Below are positions 48,756-58,122 of a stretch of 64,000 bases of DNA, piece after piece; position 1 is the stretch's first letter; each line of letters begins with the position of its first letter. The stretch spans positions 18,501 through 82,500 of the forward strand of contig NZ_JAMXSR020000002.1 in the NCBI RefSeq assembly GCF_024124765.2, in the 5' to 3' direction. Below the pieces are notes generated by a model, which did not search any database, had not been told where the DNA came from, and worked only from the letters and a program-made list of their open reading frames with translations. Made by a program: the position numbers and the translations under genes. The DNA comes from Sphingomonas sp. H160509. GTDB lineage: Bacteria > Pseudomonadota > Alphaproteobacteria > Sphingomonadales > Sphingomonadaceae.

Positions 48756-49160
48756 TCGTTTCCATTAGCCGTGCAATCGTGCAAGAACAAGAATTTAATC
48801 TCATACCGTGCATGAACGCGTATCCTCATAATTTGGTCCTGACAAATAAACGTTTCCCGGCCGCGCTCCTCGCGTTTCTCAAATAGCAACTGGGAAGGCT
48901 ACGAGCCTCGCCATTTGCGTCACGGGCGAACTCGGCGGGTGCTGATTGGAATGCCGAAGCGTTGTCGATGATCCACGTCCAAAGGGTCATCGTTTAGAAG
49001 GCCGCGGCTTTCTCAAAACTCGATTGTCTTCGGGAAATGGCGGCTGGGTCAGGGACGTCGGCTAACGCCGCCTGTCTTCCCAATAGCGTTGTCTGCTTTC
49101 CCTTTTCATTCGCGACATCCATGACGGTCGATCATGCGCCGAGGGCATTCAGCGCGGGGA
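48756..49160. other. Intergenic region upstream of deoR
   Basis: No gene is supported. A block at about 49058-49110 (CTAACGCCGCCTGTCTTCCCAA, cut here to its core CGCCGCCTGTCTTCC) has a counterpart before copy 9 at 52245-52290, so it may be a 5' extension of the dispersed repeat. Confidence 0.45.
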
Positions 49161-49221
49161 TGAACGAATGTCTGAAGTTGGGGGAGGGGGGGAAGGGCCT
49201 GCGAATTTCCGGGTTTGGGTC
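49161..49221 (+). repeat. Dispersed intergenic repeat, copy 8
   Basis: TGAACGAATGTCTGAAGTTGG, a G-rich centre, then GCGAATTTCCGGGTTTGGGTC. One of the best-conserved first halves. Confidence 0.88.
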
Positions 49222-49266
49222 CGTGCGCCCCCCAAAAAAAACCCGCTCTCTGGGAACGCTGAACAT

Positions 49267-49654
49267 TCCCATAACTCCGTCTTCTTTCCACAATTTTGGG
49301 AGCAATTGGGAACGGACTTTGAGAAAGCAGGTCTCAAGGCCTCTATCAATGTGATTGCCGCGGACGAATTCGCAATACGGGTTCGTTTTTGGGGAGCTGA
49401 CGCTGCGGCGTTCGTTCAACACGCCAACGAACGAAGCCTGTCGTCACTCAGCGCCCATTACTCTGCGTAGTATTCGTCGCGGACTGGCGGGATATGATCC
49501 ATTCGAGGCGATCGTTTGTCATGTTCATCAAGCACACGAAAGACCCCGACATCACGTAACTAACTCCGTCCGCGACGTTGCATTCTCTATTCCGCTGGCT
49601 AAGCCAAAGACGCTCAGAAGCAATGACCTGCTTACGTTCATCATCGTTGAGTGA
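49267..49654 (+). pseudogene. Possible hypothetical gene or gene fragment, frameshifted
   Basis: After the repeat, one frame reads SVFFPQFWEQLGTDFEKAGL and IRVRFWGADAAAFVQHANE, then stops at 49470. A second frame continues with LRSIRRGLAGYDPFEAIVCH and ends FIIVE at 49654. The amino-acid mix is protein-like and differs from shadow frames, but there is no clear start except inside the repeat and I recognise no family. The start given is the first residue that looks coding, not a start codon. Confidence 0.3.
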
Positions 49655-49708
49655 TTGCAAAAAAACCTTATAGGACCTGTTTAGGCTCGAATCGATCTGC
49701 GTAAGTTG

Positions 49709-50007
49709 TTATTTCAAGCAGTGGCTCTCGACGTAACCGTAGGGAAGTCCGTAAACTTCTTCCGTCCAAAAGCGGCCATTGGTCACGTACGATTCCAATG
49801 CCATCTGCGACCAGCAGCGCCCATTTAGATCGTCCGACGCAACATCATTGGGAAGAGGAACGTAAAACTCGGGTTCCAGTGACGTTGCAGATTTGGATTG
49901 CCGTGCGCTTGCATAGACCCACTCTGTGCTATTGCCGCGCTGGCGGTCAACAGAGGGAGACTTACGCGCGCGCCCCACTTCATAATGCGATCGACAGTCG
50001 TCTTCAT
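49709..50007 (-). CDS. Hypothetical small secreted protein; one frameshift
   Basis: The start at 50007 gives MKTTVDRIMKWGARVSLPLL followed by ASAAIAQ, a Sec signal. A frame change near 49870 leads to EFYVPLPNDVASDDLNGRCW and the end GYVESHCLK, about 99 residues. No family is recognised. It follows another orphan gene by 3 bases. The region is less GC-rich than its surroundings, which may mean recent transfer. Confidence 0.5.
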
Positions 50008-50010
50008 CGG

Positions 50011-50548
50011 TCAGTACTTTAGGCGGTATCTATCGGATAGTAACAGAGAGTCTTTTGAATGCCGATCGTACCGATCGCTTGAGTCTGACATGCTGATAGC
50101 TTTCCATTGAACGATCCTAATCGAGAACGCGCCGGTCATTTCGATTGCCGTTCCCACTGAGACAGGGCCGGCTAAGTGGGGCGTTCCATGTTCTGGCCAG
50201 CCACGGTAGGTGGCCAGCCCGCTGGCGAGGTCAAGACGGAACGAGTCGCCGTTCATCCGGCTGGCGTAATATTCGCCATACGCGTTCCAGACGTTCACGA
50301 ATGGCTCCGTCGTTTCGATTGACCGGTCAAAATCATGCAGCCTGTTTTCCGTGGTGCCGGTTTCCGGATCAATCTGCCAGATCGCCGTCCCGTCCGCATT
50401 GAACAGAAAATACCTCACGACCGCTGATTTCCTCGCGCACCGAGCCGGGCAAAACATGGGATTCGAAGACGAATAGCTCCCCAACTCCCTCGACCGGGAA
50501 TACCGAGTTTACCGTATAGGATTTCGGATCGACACTATGAGCCGCCAT
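50011..50548 (-). CDS. Hypothetical protein; one frameshift
   Basis: The ATG at 50548 has a strong AGGAGAGAGAATA site and begins MAAHSVDPKSYTVNSVFPVE, then LFVFESHVLPGSVREE. A one-base change near 50420 moves the frame to VVRYFLFNADGTAIWQIDPE and NVWNAYGEYYASRMNGDSFR, then PVSVGTAIEMTGAFSIRIVQ. About 178 residues, no signal peptide, no recognised family. It is translated just before the small secreted protein gene and the two may work together. Confidence 0.55.
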
Positions 50549-50610
50549 TATCTATTCTCTCTCCTGACTTGGCCGTTCCCGAAATTAGATCGTTTGTGGG
50601 AATCTGCGCA

Positions 50611-50937
50611 TCAAGCGCGATGTGGGCCTAAAAAAATGACGGCAGCGCCCAAGAGACACAGCGCTGTGCCTCCCAAGTCCCAGCGATTCGGCCGAACTCC
50701 CTCCGCGACCCACAGCCAGAGTACCGCCGAAGCGATGTAGATGTCGCCATAGGCGGCATACGCACGCCCGGCATCCGCGGTATCTACCCTCGTGAGTAGG
50801 TACGCGAACGCGACAAGAGATGCACAGCCCGGAACCAGCCAAATCACTGATTTGGACATGCGAAGCCACCCCCAAAACGCAAAGCAGCCTGCAATTTCGG
50901 CCAGTGCCGCACCTGCGTAGATAATTACCGATTGCAT
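50611..50937 (-). CDS. YnfA/UPF0060 family membrane protein
   Basis: 108 residues, four predicted helices, with [19 protein letters not shown] and [19 protein letters not shown], the family signatures. Length equals that of E. coli YnfA. These proteins belong to the small multidrug resistance fold; transport of a cationic compound is possible but not shown. Intact. Confidence 0.93.
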   Translation of the reverse strand: MQSVIIYAGAALAEIAGCFAFWGWLRMSKSVIWLVPGCASLVAFAYLLTRVDTADAGRAYAAYGDIYIASAVLWLWVAEGVRPNRWDLGGTALCLLGAAVIFLGPHRA

Positions 50938-50983
50938 AGAACGGGGATAGCAGCCCAGCTTACCAGTGTCAGGCGAAGTCAGA

Positions 50984-51520
50984 TCATCCGAGCTGTGTCA
51001 CGACCCCCAATGCGGTAACCGACAGCGAGGCGATTGCCGCGCCAAGGATGATCCACAGCGTGTCGATCTTGGTCGTCAGCAGAAGTCCGAAGCTCACCAG
51101 CGCGATCCCGGTCGTCACAGGATCGGTCAGGCCATCCCTCGCGAGCGGGACCGCGGCAGCTAGCAGCAAGCCGGCGCTGGCGATGACGACGCTTTGCAGG
51201 ACCGACCGGACGCGCGGGTTTTCCATGCGCCGTCCGACGATATGGACGAGCGGGATCATGATCCCGGCAGGCGTTCTCATCGCCAGCCACCCGGCAATCG
51301 CACCGGGGACACCGGCGACGAAATAGCCGACGCTGACTATGTAGAGGCCGACCGGCCCCGGCGAACTGCGTGTAATGACCACGGCCTCGTTCAGTTGCTT
51401 GTCGGTCAGGACGTGGTGGTGTGCGACCAGCGAGTCCTGAATGACCGGCAGCGATGCCAGCCCGGCAAATGCCGTGACTGTGCCCTTGAGTAGCAGCAGA
51501 TAGAGCAGAAAAAGGTTCAT
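50984..51520 (-). CDS. Chromate transporter, second half protein (CHR family)
   Basis: 178 residues, starting [20 protein letters not shown], with [20 protein letters not shown], the PGP motif of CHR half proteins. Its ATG overlaps the stop of the first half protein (ATGA), so the two short proteins are made together and probably pair. They export chromate or move a related anion such as sulfate. Intact. Confidence 0.88.
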   Translation of the reverse strand: MNLFLLYLLLLKGTVTAFAGLASLPVIQDSLVAHHHVLTDKQLNEAVVITRSSPGPVGLYIVSVGYFVAGVPGAIAGWLAMRTPAGIMIPLVHIVGRRMENPRVRSVLQSVVIASAGLLLAAAVPLARDGLTDPVTTGIALVSFGLLLTTKIDTLWIILGAAIASLSVTALGVVTQLG

Positions 51521-52093
51521 GCTCGCACCGGGGGTAGAACCGCGCCGACCACCGCCGCCAGCAACAGCACTTCGATCGCGGATAATCCGGCAATGACGTA
51601 GAGCAGGAAGGCCGCAGCACCGATGACCGCAACGCGGGGCCGCGCGCGGCCTTTCCAATGGGGGTGCGCGATCGTTCTAGCATGTCTTGACGGTGATCGC
51701 CACAGCAGCAGCGATAGCGCCGTGGATACCGGCCTGGACCCAGCGGTTGCCCTCTGCTTCGCTAAACAACGCCGTCGCGACCACAACCATGATCGTGCAG
51801 GGGATCGAGGACGCCAACAGCGCGATCAGCGCACCCCACCAGCCCCGCAGCAGCCATCCGACGCCCGTGCAGAAGGCCAGCACATTCGTCCCCGGCGTCA
51901 GACGGGCAAGCCCAAAGCACAGTGTGAAATTATCGACGCTGATCCAGCGCCGCTTGTCGAGGAGTTCGCGGTGCAAGACCGCTACCGTCAGGCTCCCACC
52001 CCCCAGCGTGAAATTGGCATAGCGCACGAACACGTCGGCTATGGCGGCAAGCGTCGAACGAGCAGGCGGTGTGACAGTCTTTGGCGGGTTCAT
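51517..52093 (-). CDS. Chromate transporter, first half protein (CHR family); one frameshift
   Basis: I chose the ATG at 52093 (MNPPKTVTPPARSTLAAIAD). The motifs FVRYANFTLGGGSLTVAVLH and FGLARLTPGTNVLAFCTGVG fit the N-terminal CHR half, with PGTN in place of the usual PGP. A frame change near 51680 leads to TIAHPHWKGRARPRVAVIGA and the end [11 protein letters not shown]. About 192 residues. Paired with the overlapping second half gene. Confidence 0.85.
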
Positions 52094-52476
52094 CGACGGA
52101 CCCAGCAGGGCCAGCAGGGCAGCCGAATACGACTTCTTTGCACACTCGATCTCCGCATTAAGAAGCGTATCGAACGAGCGTGCGGCTGCCAACCATTTCC
52201 CGTTTCAAAACCCTTTGGTAAAAACCGTAGCGTCAGGCCACGTCCGCTAACGCCATCTGCCTTCCAAATAGCGGTCAGTCCGCTTTCCATCCCAACACGA
52301 CTTCGCGAGCGGATAGCCGGGGTTCAAAATTAGTTATTCGTAAAGATGAACCAGCGTCCGAAGTTGGGAAGCGAGGGAAGGGGCGTGAGTGTCTGCTTGT
52401 GGGTCTCGCCGGCGGGCCTGCTTCGGTACCCAGCAGCCGTCCGTGCTCTAAGCGGCAGCCGCGTCGCTCGCTTCCC
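52094..52476. other. 383-base intergenic region
   Basis: Between the chromate transporter pair and cytochrome b561. It holds repeat copy 9 and, at about 52245-52290, a block shared with the sequence before copy 8 (CGCCATCTGCCTTCC). No gene is supported. Confidence 0.5.
52347..52405 (+). repeat. Dispersed intergenic repeat, copy 9
   Basis: TGAACCAGCGTCCGAAGTTGG, then GAGTGTCTGCTTGTGGGTC. Both halves are well conserved. Confidence 0.88.
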
Positions 52477-53046
52477 TCAATGGCGGCGCCAAACCGGCAT
52501 CATGCGGCTTAGTTCGCGGTGTCGATCGATCCATTCATGTTTGAGGGCACCGACGACGTGAAGCGCGACCAAGGTATAGAGCAGGTAGGACAAATAAACG
52601 TGAGAGGCGCCGAAACCATCGTGGACGGCGTCGCGCGTGGCGGGCGGCAGGGTCAATATCGTGCCGATGCGCGGCCATTCGAACAGTCCGAACAGGAACA
52701 TCGGGTGGGTCGCTGCATCTTTGTACGCCGAGTCCATGATCCAGCCGGTCAGCGGCATCGCAAGGATCAGCGCGTACAGCAGCCAGTGGGTCACATGCGC
52801 CGCGCCGATTTCCCATTTTTGATAGGTGGTCGGCATTGGGGGAGGCCGATGCGTAAGCCGCCAGAGCAGGCGCATGATCGCGAGGCCGAGGATCGTGATC
52901 CCGACCGACTTGTGCAGGTCGATCGCGGGGCGCACGCGGTAGTCGGCAAGATGTGGCCAAAGCCAGGGCAGGGTCACGTTGATGACGATCCCTAGCGCTA
53001 TCAGCCAGTGGAAGGCGATGGCGACGCCTGTGTATCTGCTATTCAT
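52477..53046 (-). CDS. Cytochrome b561 family protein
   Basis: 189 residues, four helices. Haem-ligand His residues lie in VAIAFHWLIALGIVINV, AIDLHKSVGITILGL, AAHVTHWLLYALILAMPL and TLVALHVVGALKHEW, the CybB pattern. The TGWIMDSAYKD motif after helix 3 is also typical. It is an inner-membrane di-haem protein that oxidises quinol and can reduce superoxide. Intact, divergent from the glycosyltransferase. Confidence 0.94.
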   Translation of the reverse strand: MNSRYTGVAIAFHWLIALGIVINVTLPWLWPHLADYRVRPAIDLHKSVGITILGLAIMRLLWRLTHRPPPMPTTYQKWEIGAAHVTHWLLYALILAMPLTGWIMDSAYKDAATHPMFLFGLFEWPRIGTILTLPPATRDAVHDGFGASHVYLSYLLYTLVALHVVGALKHEWIDRHRELSRMMPVWRRH

Positions 53047-53140
53047 CCACTACAACTCGCTCCACCACCTCATGCCGATTCTCGGTCCTCGACGCATTCT
53101 GCAATAGCGGGTTCAGCAAGCGAGCGTTAGGCGCTGGTCG

Positions 53141-54573
53141 ATGCAATCCCCTCTCGGCTATCTTTACCGCACAGTCGCCGCGTCTGTCGCCACGGCCGAT
53201 CCCGCTGGCGAGCCGGCTGATCGGCTTGGCCGCCCCGCTGGTGTTCGTCGTGCTGATCGCGCAGGCGTTCCTGCGCCAAGGGCTCGCCATATGGTCGGTC
53301 GGGATCGCGTACATCCTGTACGACACGGCGCTGCTCGTGTTTACGGCCTGGCAGATCCGTAACCTCGCGAAGACTACGACGCCGGCCCCGAGCGGCGTGC
53401 AGCCGAGCTTCGGCGTAATCGTCGCCGCGCATAACGAGGCAGGCGTGATCCGTCTGGCGATCGACCGGCTGCTTGCCCAGGACCAGCCGCCCGAGGCGAT
53501 CCTGATCGCCGATGACGGATCGAGCGACGATACGCCGTCCGCCATGGCGGCGGGCTACGCGTTAGCAACGCCACCAATCGGGGGACTCGTCGAGATCGAG
53601 ATTGGGCACACGCGGCTTCAGTGGCTGCGACTGCCGCACGGCGGCAAGGCGCGCGCGCTCAATGCCGCGCTCGAGCGGATCGCGACGGACGTGGTGCTGA
53701 CCGTGGATGCCGACACGTTGATCGAGCCCGGCTCGATCGCCGCGATGCGTGCCGCCTTTGCAGCGGAGCCAGAGCTGGTGGCGGCTACCGGGGTGCTGGC
53801 GCCGATCTGCGGTCCAAACCTGAGCGGTCGGATATTCGAGTGGTTCCAGTCCTACGAATATGTCCGCAACTTCCTGTCGCGCGACGCGTGGATGCGGATC
53901 GACGGGCTGTTGCTGATTTCGGGCGCGTTCGCGGCGTTCCGGCGCGACGCGGTGCTGACGGTCGGGGGTTTCGATCCGGATTGCATGGTGGAGGATTACG
54001 AACTGATCCACCGGCTGCACCGCCATGCCCACGATGTCGGGCTGCACTGGACGGTTCGCGTCGTCGGCGGCGCGCTGGCCCGAACCGACGCCCCTGCAAG
54101 TATCCCTGCCTTCCTAAAACAGCGCCAGCGCTGGTTCGGCGGCTTTCTGCAGACGCAGCACTGGAACCGCGACATGGTCGGCAACGCGTGTTACGGGCGG
54201 CTGGGTACGCGGATGCTCCCGGTGAAGGCGCTCGATACGGTGCAGCCGATCTACGGTCTGGCAGCCTTTGCGGTGCTGATCGGCCTCGTCGTCACCGGTC
54301 GCTACACGCCTCGCCTTGCCGATCCTGCTCGTGATGATCGCCAAGATCGCGATCGACCTGAGCTTCCACCTCTGGTCGCTCGGCATCTATAAGCGCTGGA
54401 CCGGGCAGCGCGAAGGCTTGAACCTTGGGCCCGCGATCGTCGCCGCGATCGCCGAACCGTTCAGCTTCCAGCTGTTGCGTCACGCGGGCGCGATCTATGG
54501 CTGGTACGCCTTTCTGCGCGGCGGTCAGACCTGGAGTGCACAGACCCGGACCGCGCTTGAGCAGCGTGCTTGA
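53141..54573 (+). CDS. Membrane glycosyltransferase, GT2 family; two frameshifts
   Basis: The ATG at 53141 and the first conserved frame do not match, so a base change near 53150-53165 is likely; the conserved frame begins FTAQSPRLSPRPIPLASRLI. GT2 motifs follow: VIVAAHNEAGVIRLAIDRLL, LIADDGSSDD (first Asp), VVLTVDADTLI (DxD), MVEDYELIHRL (ED) and KQRQRWFGGF (QRxRW of processive enzymes). A second break near 54305 leads to LPILLVMIAKIAIDLSFHLW and the end LEQRA. About 478 residues with helices at both ends. It makes an unknown surface polysaccharide or glycolipid; no partner genes are nearby. Confidence 0.82.
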
Positions 54574-54648
54574 CGGAGAAGCCGGCGGCGTCCGACGACT
54601 ACGCCCGCGGACGAGGTTAAGTGGGAAGCACTGCTCTGCCAGAGCTGA

Positions 54649-55254
54649 TCATGCTGCATCATCCGCGACTTCGGTCGAACGGCCGAACAGTTTCCAGCCG
54701 AGCAACCCGGCGACCAGCACGCCGACGATCACCCAGGTCAGATTGCCGAGCAGGCTCGCGATCGTCTGAACCTGGTCGCTGAAGGCGCGACCCAGCGAAA
54801 CGTAGATCAGCAGCCACAGCACTTCGCCCGCGACGTCGAGGACGATGAACCGTACCCAGGGATATTCGGTCAGTCCGCTGGTGACGTTGATCCATGGCCC
54901 CAGCGGCCCGATCAGCCACCGGCTGAAGAAGATGCCCCAACCCGCCCATTTGCGCGAATAGGCTTCGGCCTGCTCCACCTTGTCCGCCCCGCCGATCCGC
55001 TTCGTGACCGCTGCCAGCAACGGCCGACCGCCATATCGTCCGAAGGCGTAGCCGATCTGGTCGCCGACGATTGCGCCGGAGGCACCTGCAAAGACGACAG
55101 GCCAGAATGAGAGCTCTCCCTGCGCGACGAACGAACCCATCGCGACTAACGTCAGCGAGCTGGGGAACGGCATGCCAGCCGCAGCGAGGATCATTGCACC
55201 AAACAGCGCAGGGAGCCCGTAGGTCGTCAGCAGTTCTAGCAGCTGATCGGTCAT
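54649..55254 (-). CDS. DedA family membrane protein
   Basis: 201 residues from the ATG at 55254, which overlaps the preceding stop (ATGA). DedA motifs: AAAGMPFPSSLTLVAMGSFV, VFAGASGAIVGDQIGYAFGR (acidic residue and GxxxG), FFSRWLIGPLGPWINVTSGL (the R-P motif) and FIVLDVAGEVLWLLIYVSLG. DedA proteins flip phospholipids or undecaprenyl phosphate across the inner membrane. Intact. Confidence 0.92.
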   Translation of the reverse strand: MTDQLLELLTTYGLPALFGAMILAAAGMPFPSSLTLVAMGSFVAQGELSFWPVVFAGASGAIVGDQIGYAFGRYGGRPLLAAVTKRIGGADKVEQAEAYSRKWAGWGIFFSRWLIGPLGPWINVTSGLTEYPWVRFIVLDVAGEVLWLLIYVSLGRAFSDQVQTIASLLGNLTWVIVGVLVAGLLGWKLFGRSTEVADDAA

Positions 55255-55644
55255 TTGGCGGGGGACGCCGTCGACGAAGCTGGCCGCATATACGGTCGTG
55301 GCGGGGGGCCGGGAGGCGGGTAGGGCGGTCGCGCGTGGACGATCGCATACATTAGTTTCGCGTCGATCTGCGTCATCGAATGTCCGCTGTCCCGCGCGAT
55401 CCGACCGAGGGGGACGACGGTCCGGCATCGGCGGCAGGTTCAATGCCTGGTGCAGGACGTGGGGCGGGACGTGATACGAATGTGCGACATAGCCTATGGT
55501 CATCCACCGCTCGATCGGCTCGTCGCGGTGCGCGTTCCAATATATCGCGTCGCTGACCGTCCGGACCGCGTGATAACCGGTGAAGGCTAGCACCGCGACG
55601 AACAGCGCGATCAGGGCTTTTCGCCAGGGTCGATTACGTATCAT
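55251..55644 (-). CDS. Hypothetical single-pass membrane protein paired with DedA; one frameshift
   Basis: The start at 55644 gives MIRNRPWRKALIALFVAVLA (one membrane segment), then WNAHRDEPIERWMTIGYVAH and SYHVPPHVLHQALNLPP. An extra base in the run at 55409-55413 shifts the frame, which continues LGRIARDSGHSMTQIDAKLM, then a Pro-rich tail that stops at 55251. About 131 residues. It is translationally coupled to the DedA gene; I recall this pairing in sphingomonads but know no function. Confidence 0.72.
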
Positions 55645-56077
55645 TCCAGTGCGATACGCGCGCCGGGTGCGACGAGCAACGGCGGCGATACTGCTATCTC
55701 TTCAACTCCAGAACGTCTCATAAGACGACGTCGCATGCACGGGCCGGTCTCGCAATAACGACAGCGGTTCGTTGTCGAACATGAATGGGCGTCCGAAACT
55801 GGGTCGTGTCGAAAGACGCCGAAATGGCCACAAGTGGGTCTGGCCGAACGCCATAGGCAAGGGCGCGTTCGGCCACGCCCGGAGTTCGAGCGGGCAACCC
55901 GGGCTTCCGATAACGGCCATTCGTTAAGCGCGATCTTTCCCGTTTTTCCCGGCTTGCCGTTTCTGGAAAAAAGGAATGGAGCACATTTTGAGAAAGGGGC
56001 TTACCCGGGCGGCTCTCGGCGCTGTCGCCCTGGGCGACCGTTTCGCTGTGGGTTCCCAATCGGAAGGACGACCGAAG
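55645..56077. other. 433-base intergenic region with extended repeat
   Basis: It lies between the DedA pair and the end of the flavin hydroxylase gene. Repeat copy 10 with its distal inverted part fills 55782-55930. No gene is supported. Confidence 0.5.
55782..55930 (+). repeat. Dispersed intergenic repeat, copy 10, extended form
   Basis: Core TGAATGGGCGTCCGAAACTGG to GGCCACAAGTGGGTC (55782-55840), then a distal part with ATAACGGCCATTCGTTAAGC at about 55911-55930. The AATGGCC of the core and GGCCATT of the distal part could pair. Confidence 0.82.
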
Positions 56078-57570
56078 CTACATCGCTATCAATCCGACGT
56101 TCGTCAGGTATTCACCCAACGCAGCATCTTCACTGCCGGAGACAATGGCGCCGACATAGCCGTCCGGACGTATCAGCACCCGATCACCGGCCATGACGCC
56201 GTAGGCGGCCTGGAAATGTCCGAAATCGTCAGCGAGATCGCCGTGCACGCCGATCGCGTGGACGTGCAATCCTGGCCGCGACGTCGCGGACGCACCGCCG
56301 TAGGTGAGCAGCGTCCAGTGCGGGCCCTTGAACACATCGAACAACCGATGAGGCTGGCCTGCGGCGCCTGGACCTGCGCATCGGGCGCTCGGTCGCCGGC
56401 GAGGAGAACGCCATGTCGTTCCGGTGCTTCGAACGCCAGAGAAGACGCGGGATAGCCGATATCGAGTTGATGCGTGTCGCGCCCTCGCCGCATGTCACCA
56501 CGCTTCATCGCATCGAGCAGGCCGGTCGCGAGACCGAGCATAGTTTGTGCCACGGGGCGGCGCTCCGCCTCGTAGGTGTCGAGCAATGAGTCTGCCGCGC
56601 CGCGCATCACTGCCCCAAGCTTCCAGGCGAGATTGTATGCATCCTGCACGCTGGTGTTGAGGCCCTGTCCACCGGTCGGCGGATGGGTGTGCGCTGCATC
56701 GCCGACGAGGAACACGCGGCCGACGCGGTAACGGTCGGCGAGCCGGGCGTTCATGTGGAAGGCGGATGCCCAGGAGACGCTATGGACGAAGAGATCATCC
56801 CGACCGGTCCGCTCGCGCAATAACGCGGTCAGTCCCTCGGCCGAGAGGTCGATGTCGCCTTCCAGTGGAATGGGCCCCTGAAGCTGGAACAGGTCGGTCC
56901 CGGCCAGCGGACAAGCGGAAATCTGGCGCTGCATGTCGCCTTCGCCGAAGCGATGCCACACGTCGCGTGACAGCCCTGACAAGCTTACGTCGGCAACGAT
57001 TGCGCGCACGCCCAGCGTCTTGCCCGGAAAGCCGATCTTCAGCGCGGAGCGGACGAATGAGCGCCCACCATCCGTACCGATCAGCCACCGGACCCGGATA
57101 CTCTCCTCGCCGATCTTGGTCGCGATGCGCGCTGTCACGCCGTCACCGTCCTGCGTGAAGCCCAGCAGCTCGCACCCGAACTTGGGCACCTGGCCCAACT
57201 CGGCCAGACGCTCGCGCATGATACGCTCGGTCAGGAACTGCGGCACCATCAACGGCAGGTGGTACGGCTCGGCAGGTGTCGCGGGCTCGGCCTTCACCAT
57301 GTCGGTGTCGGTGAAGCTGCCGTCATCCTCATAGTGGCGTTGCTTGGGATAAAAGCCACCCGCCGCGACGACCCGGTCGAGGATGCCGAGGTCTTCGAAC
57401 ACTTCCTGCGTGCGGGGCTGAATACCCTTGCCGCGTGACCCCCGGAAAGGGTCGTCTAGCTTCTCGATCAGCCGGAATGAGATGTCGCGCCGGGCCAAAT
57501 CTATTGCCAGCGTCAAGCCGGCCGCCCCCGCACCGCAAATCAAGACATCTGCGACGAAATCATCTGTCAT
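56078..57570 (-). CDS. FAD-dependent aromatic hydroxylase (PheA/TfdB-type); one frameshift
   Basis: The start at 57570 gives MTDDFVADVLICGAGAAGLT (GxGxxG), then RGKGIQPRTQEVFEDLGI, WLIGTDGGRSFVRSALKIGF (DG motif) and VGRVFLVGDAAHTHPPTGGQ (GD motif) with GLNTSVQDAYNLAWKLG. A base change near 56360 moves the frame to RLFDVFKGPHWTLLTYGG, and the C-terminal thioredoxin-like domain (VLIRPDGYVGAI) ends at 56078. About 497 residues. It hydroxylates a phenol or polyketide-like aromatic with NADPH and oxygen. Divergent from a MarR repressor with a clear operator in between. Confidence 0.9.
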
Positions 57571-57579
57571 ATCACTTTC

Positions 57580-57600
57580 CTATGTGCATTATGCACATAG
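57580..57600. promoter_or_regulatory. Perfect MarR-type operator
   Basis: CTATGTGCA-TTA-TGCACATAG is a perfect 9-bp dyad 10 bases before the hydroxylase start. A related GTGCATAATACAC at 57631-57643 covers the marR start codon. The pair indicates repression of the hydroxylase and autoregulation of marR. Confidence 0.75.
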
Positions 57601-57630
57601 ATAGGATCGCGCAGTGGAGTCAATATAAAC

Positions 57631-58101
57631 GTGCATAATACACTTACCTCGCGGCTTCTGCGTGATCTACATGGTTCGTTGATCGATATCGTCAGCGTGA
57701 TGAACCGGCCGCAGCGTGACGCGGTGATGGTCCGTGAGGCGGGCATCGCGCTCGATCGCGCATTGTTTCCCCTTCTGGTAATGGTGGAACGGCTCGGACC
57801 GATCGGTATTGTCGACCTCGCCGACCGGGTGGGGCGCGATTACACGACAGTCAGCCGCCAAGTGACAAAACTGGAAGGCCTCGGCTTCGTCGAGCGTCGA
57901 TCGACCGCAACGGATGGGCGCGTCCGCGAAGCGGTGATTACTGCCGGCGGCAAGGCCCTAACCGACAAGATCGACGTGACGCGTGAGGCGATGGCGCGCA
58001 CGATCTTTGCCGATTGGGCGGACCAGGATGTTACCGATCTTGTACGACTGATGCGCCGTTTCGCTGATGCGGTGCAGAAGGACCCGGCAGAGCAGCGCTA
58101 A
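57631..58101 (+). CDS. MarR family regulator
   Basis: 156 residues from a GTG at 57631; the next in-frame Met is 23 codons later and would cut the first helix. The winged helix has GPIGIVDLADRVGRDYTTVS, RQVTKLEGLGFVERRSTATD and GRVREAVITAGGKALTD. It is divergent from the flavin hydroxylase and lies beside two copies of its likely operator. An aromatic substrate of the hydroxylase is the probable inducer. Intact. Confidence 0.92.
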   Translation: MHNTLTSRLLRDLHGSLIDIVSVMNRPQRDAVMVREAGIALDRALFPLLVMVERLGPIGIVDLADRVGRDYTTVSRQVTKLEGLGFVERRSTATDGRVREAVITAGGKALTDKIDVTREAMARTIFADWADQDVTDLVRLMRRFADAVQKDPAEQR

Positions 58102-58122
58102 CGCTCTTTCCCAAATTCCGTC

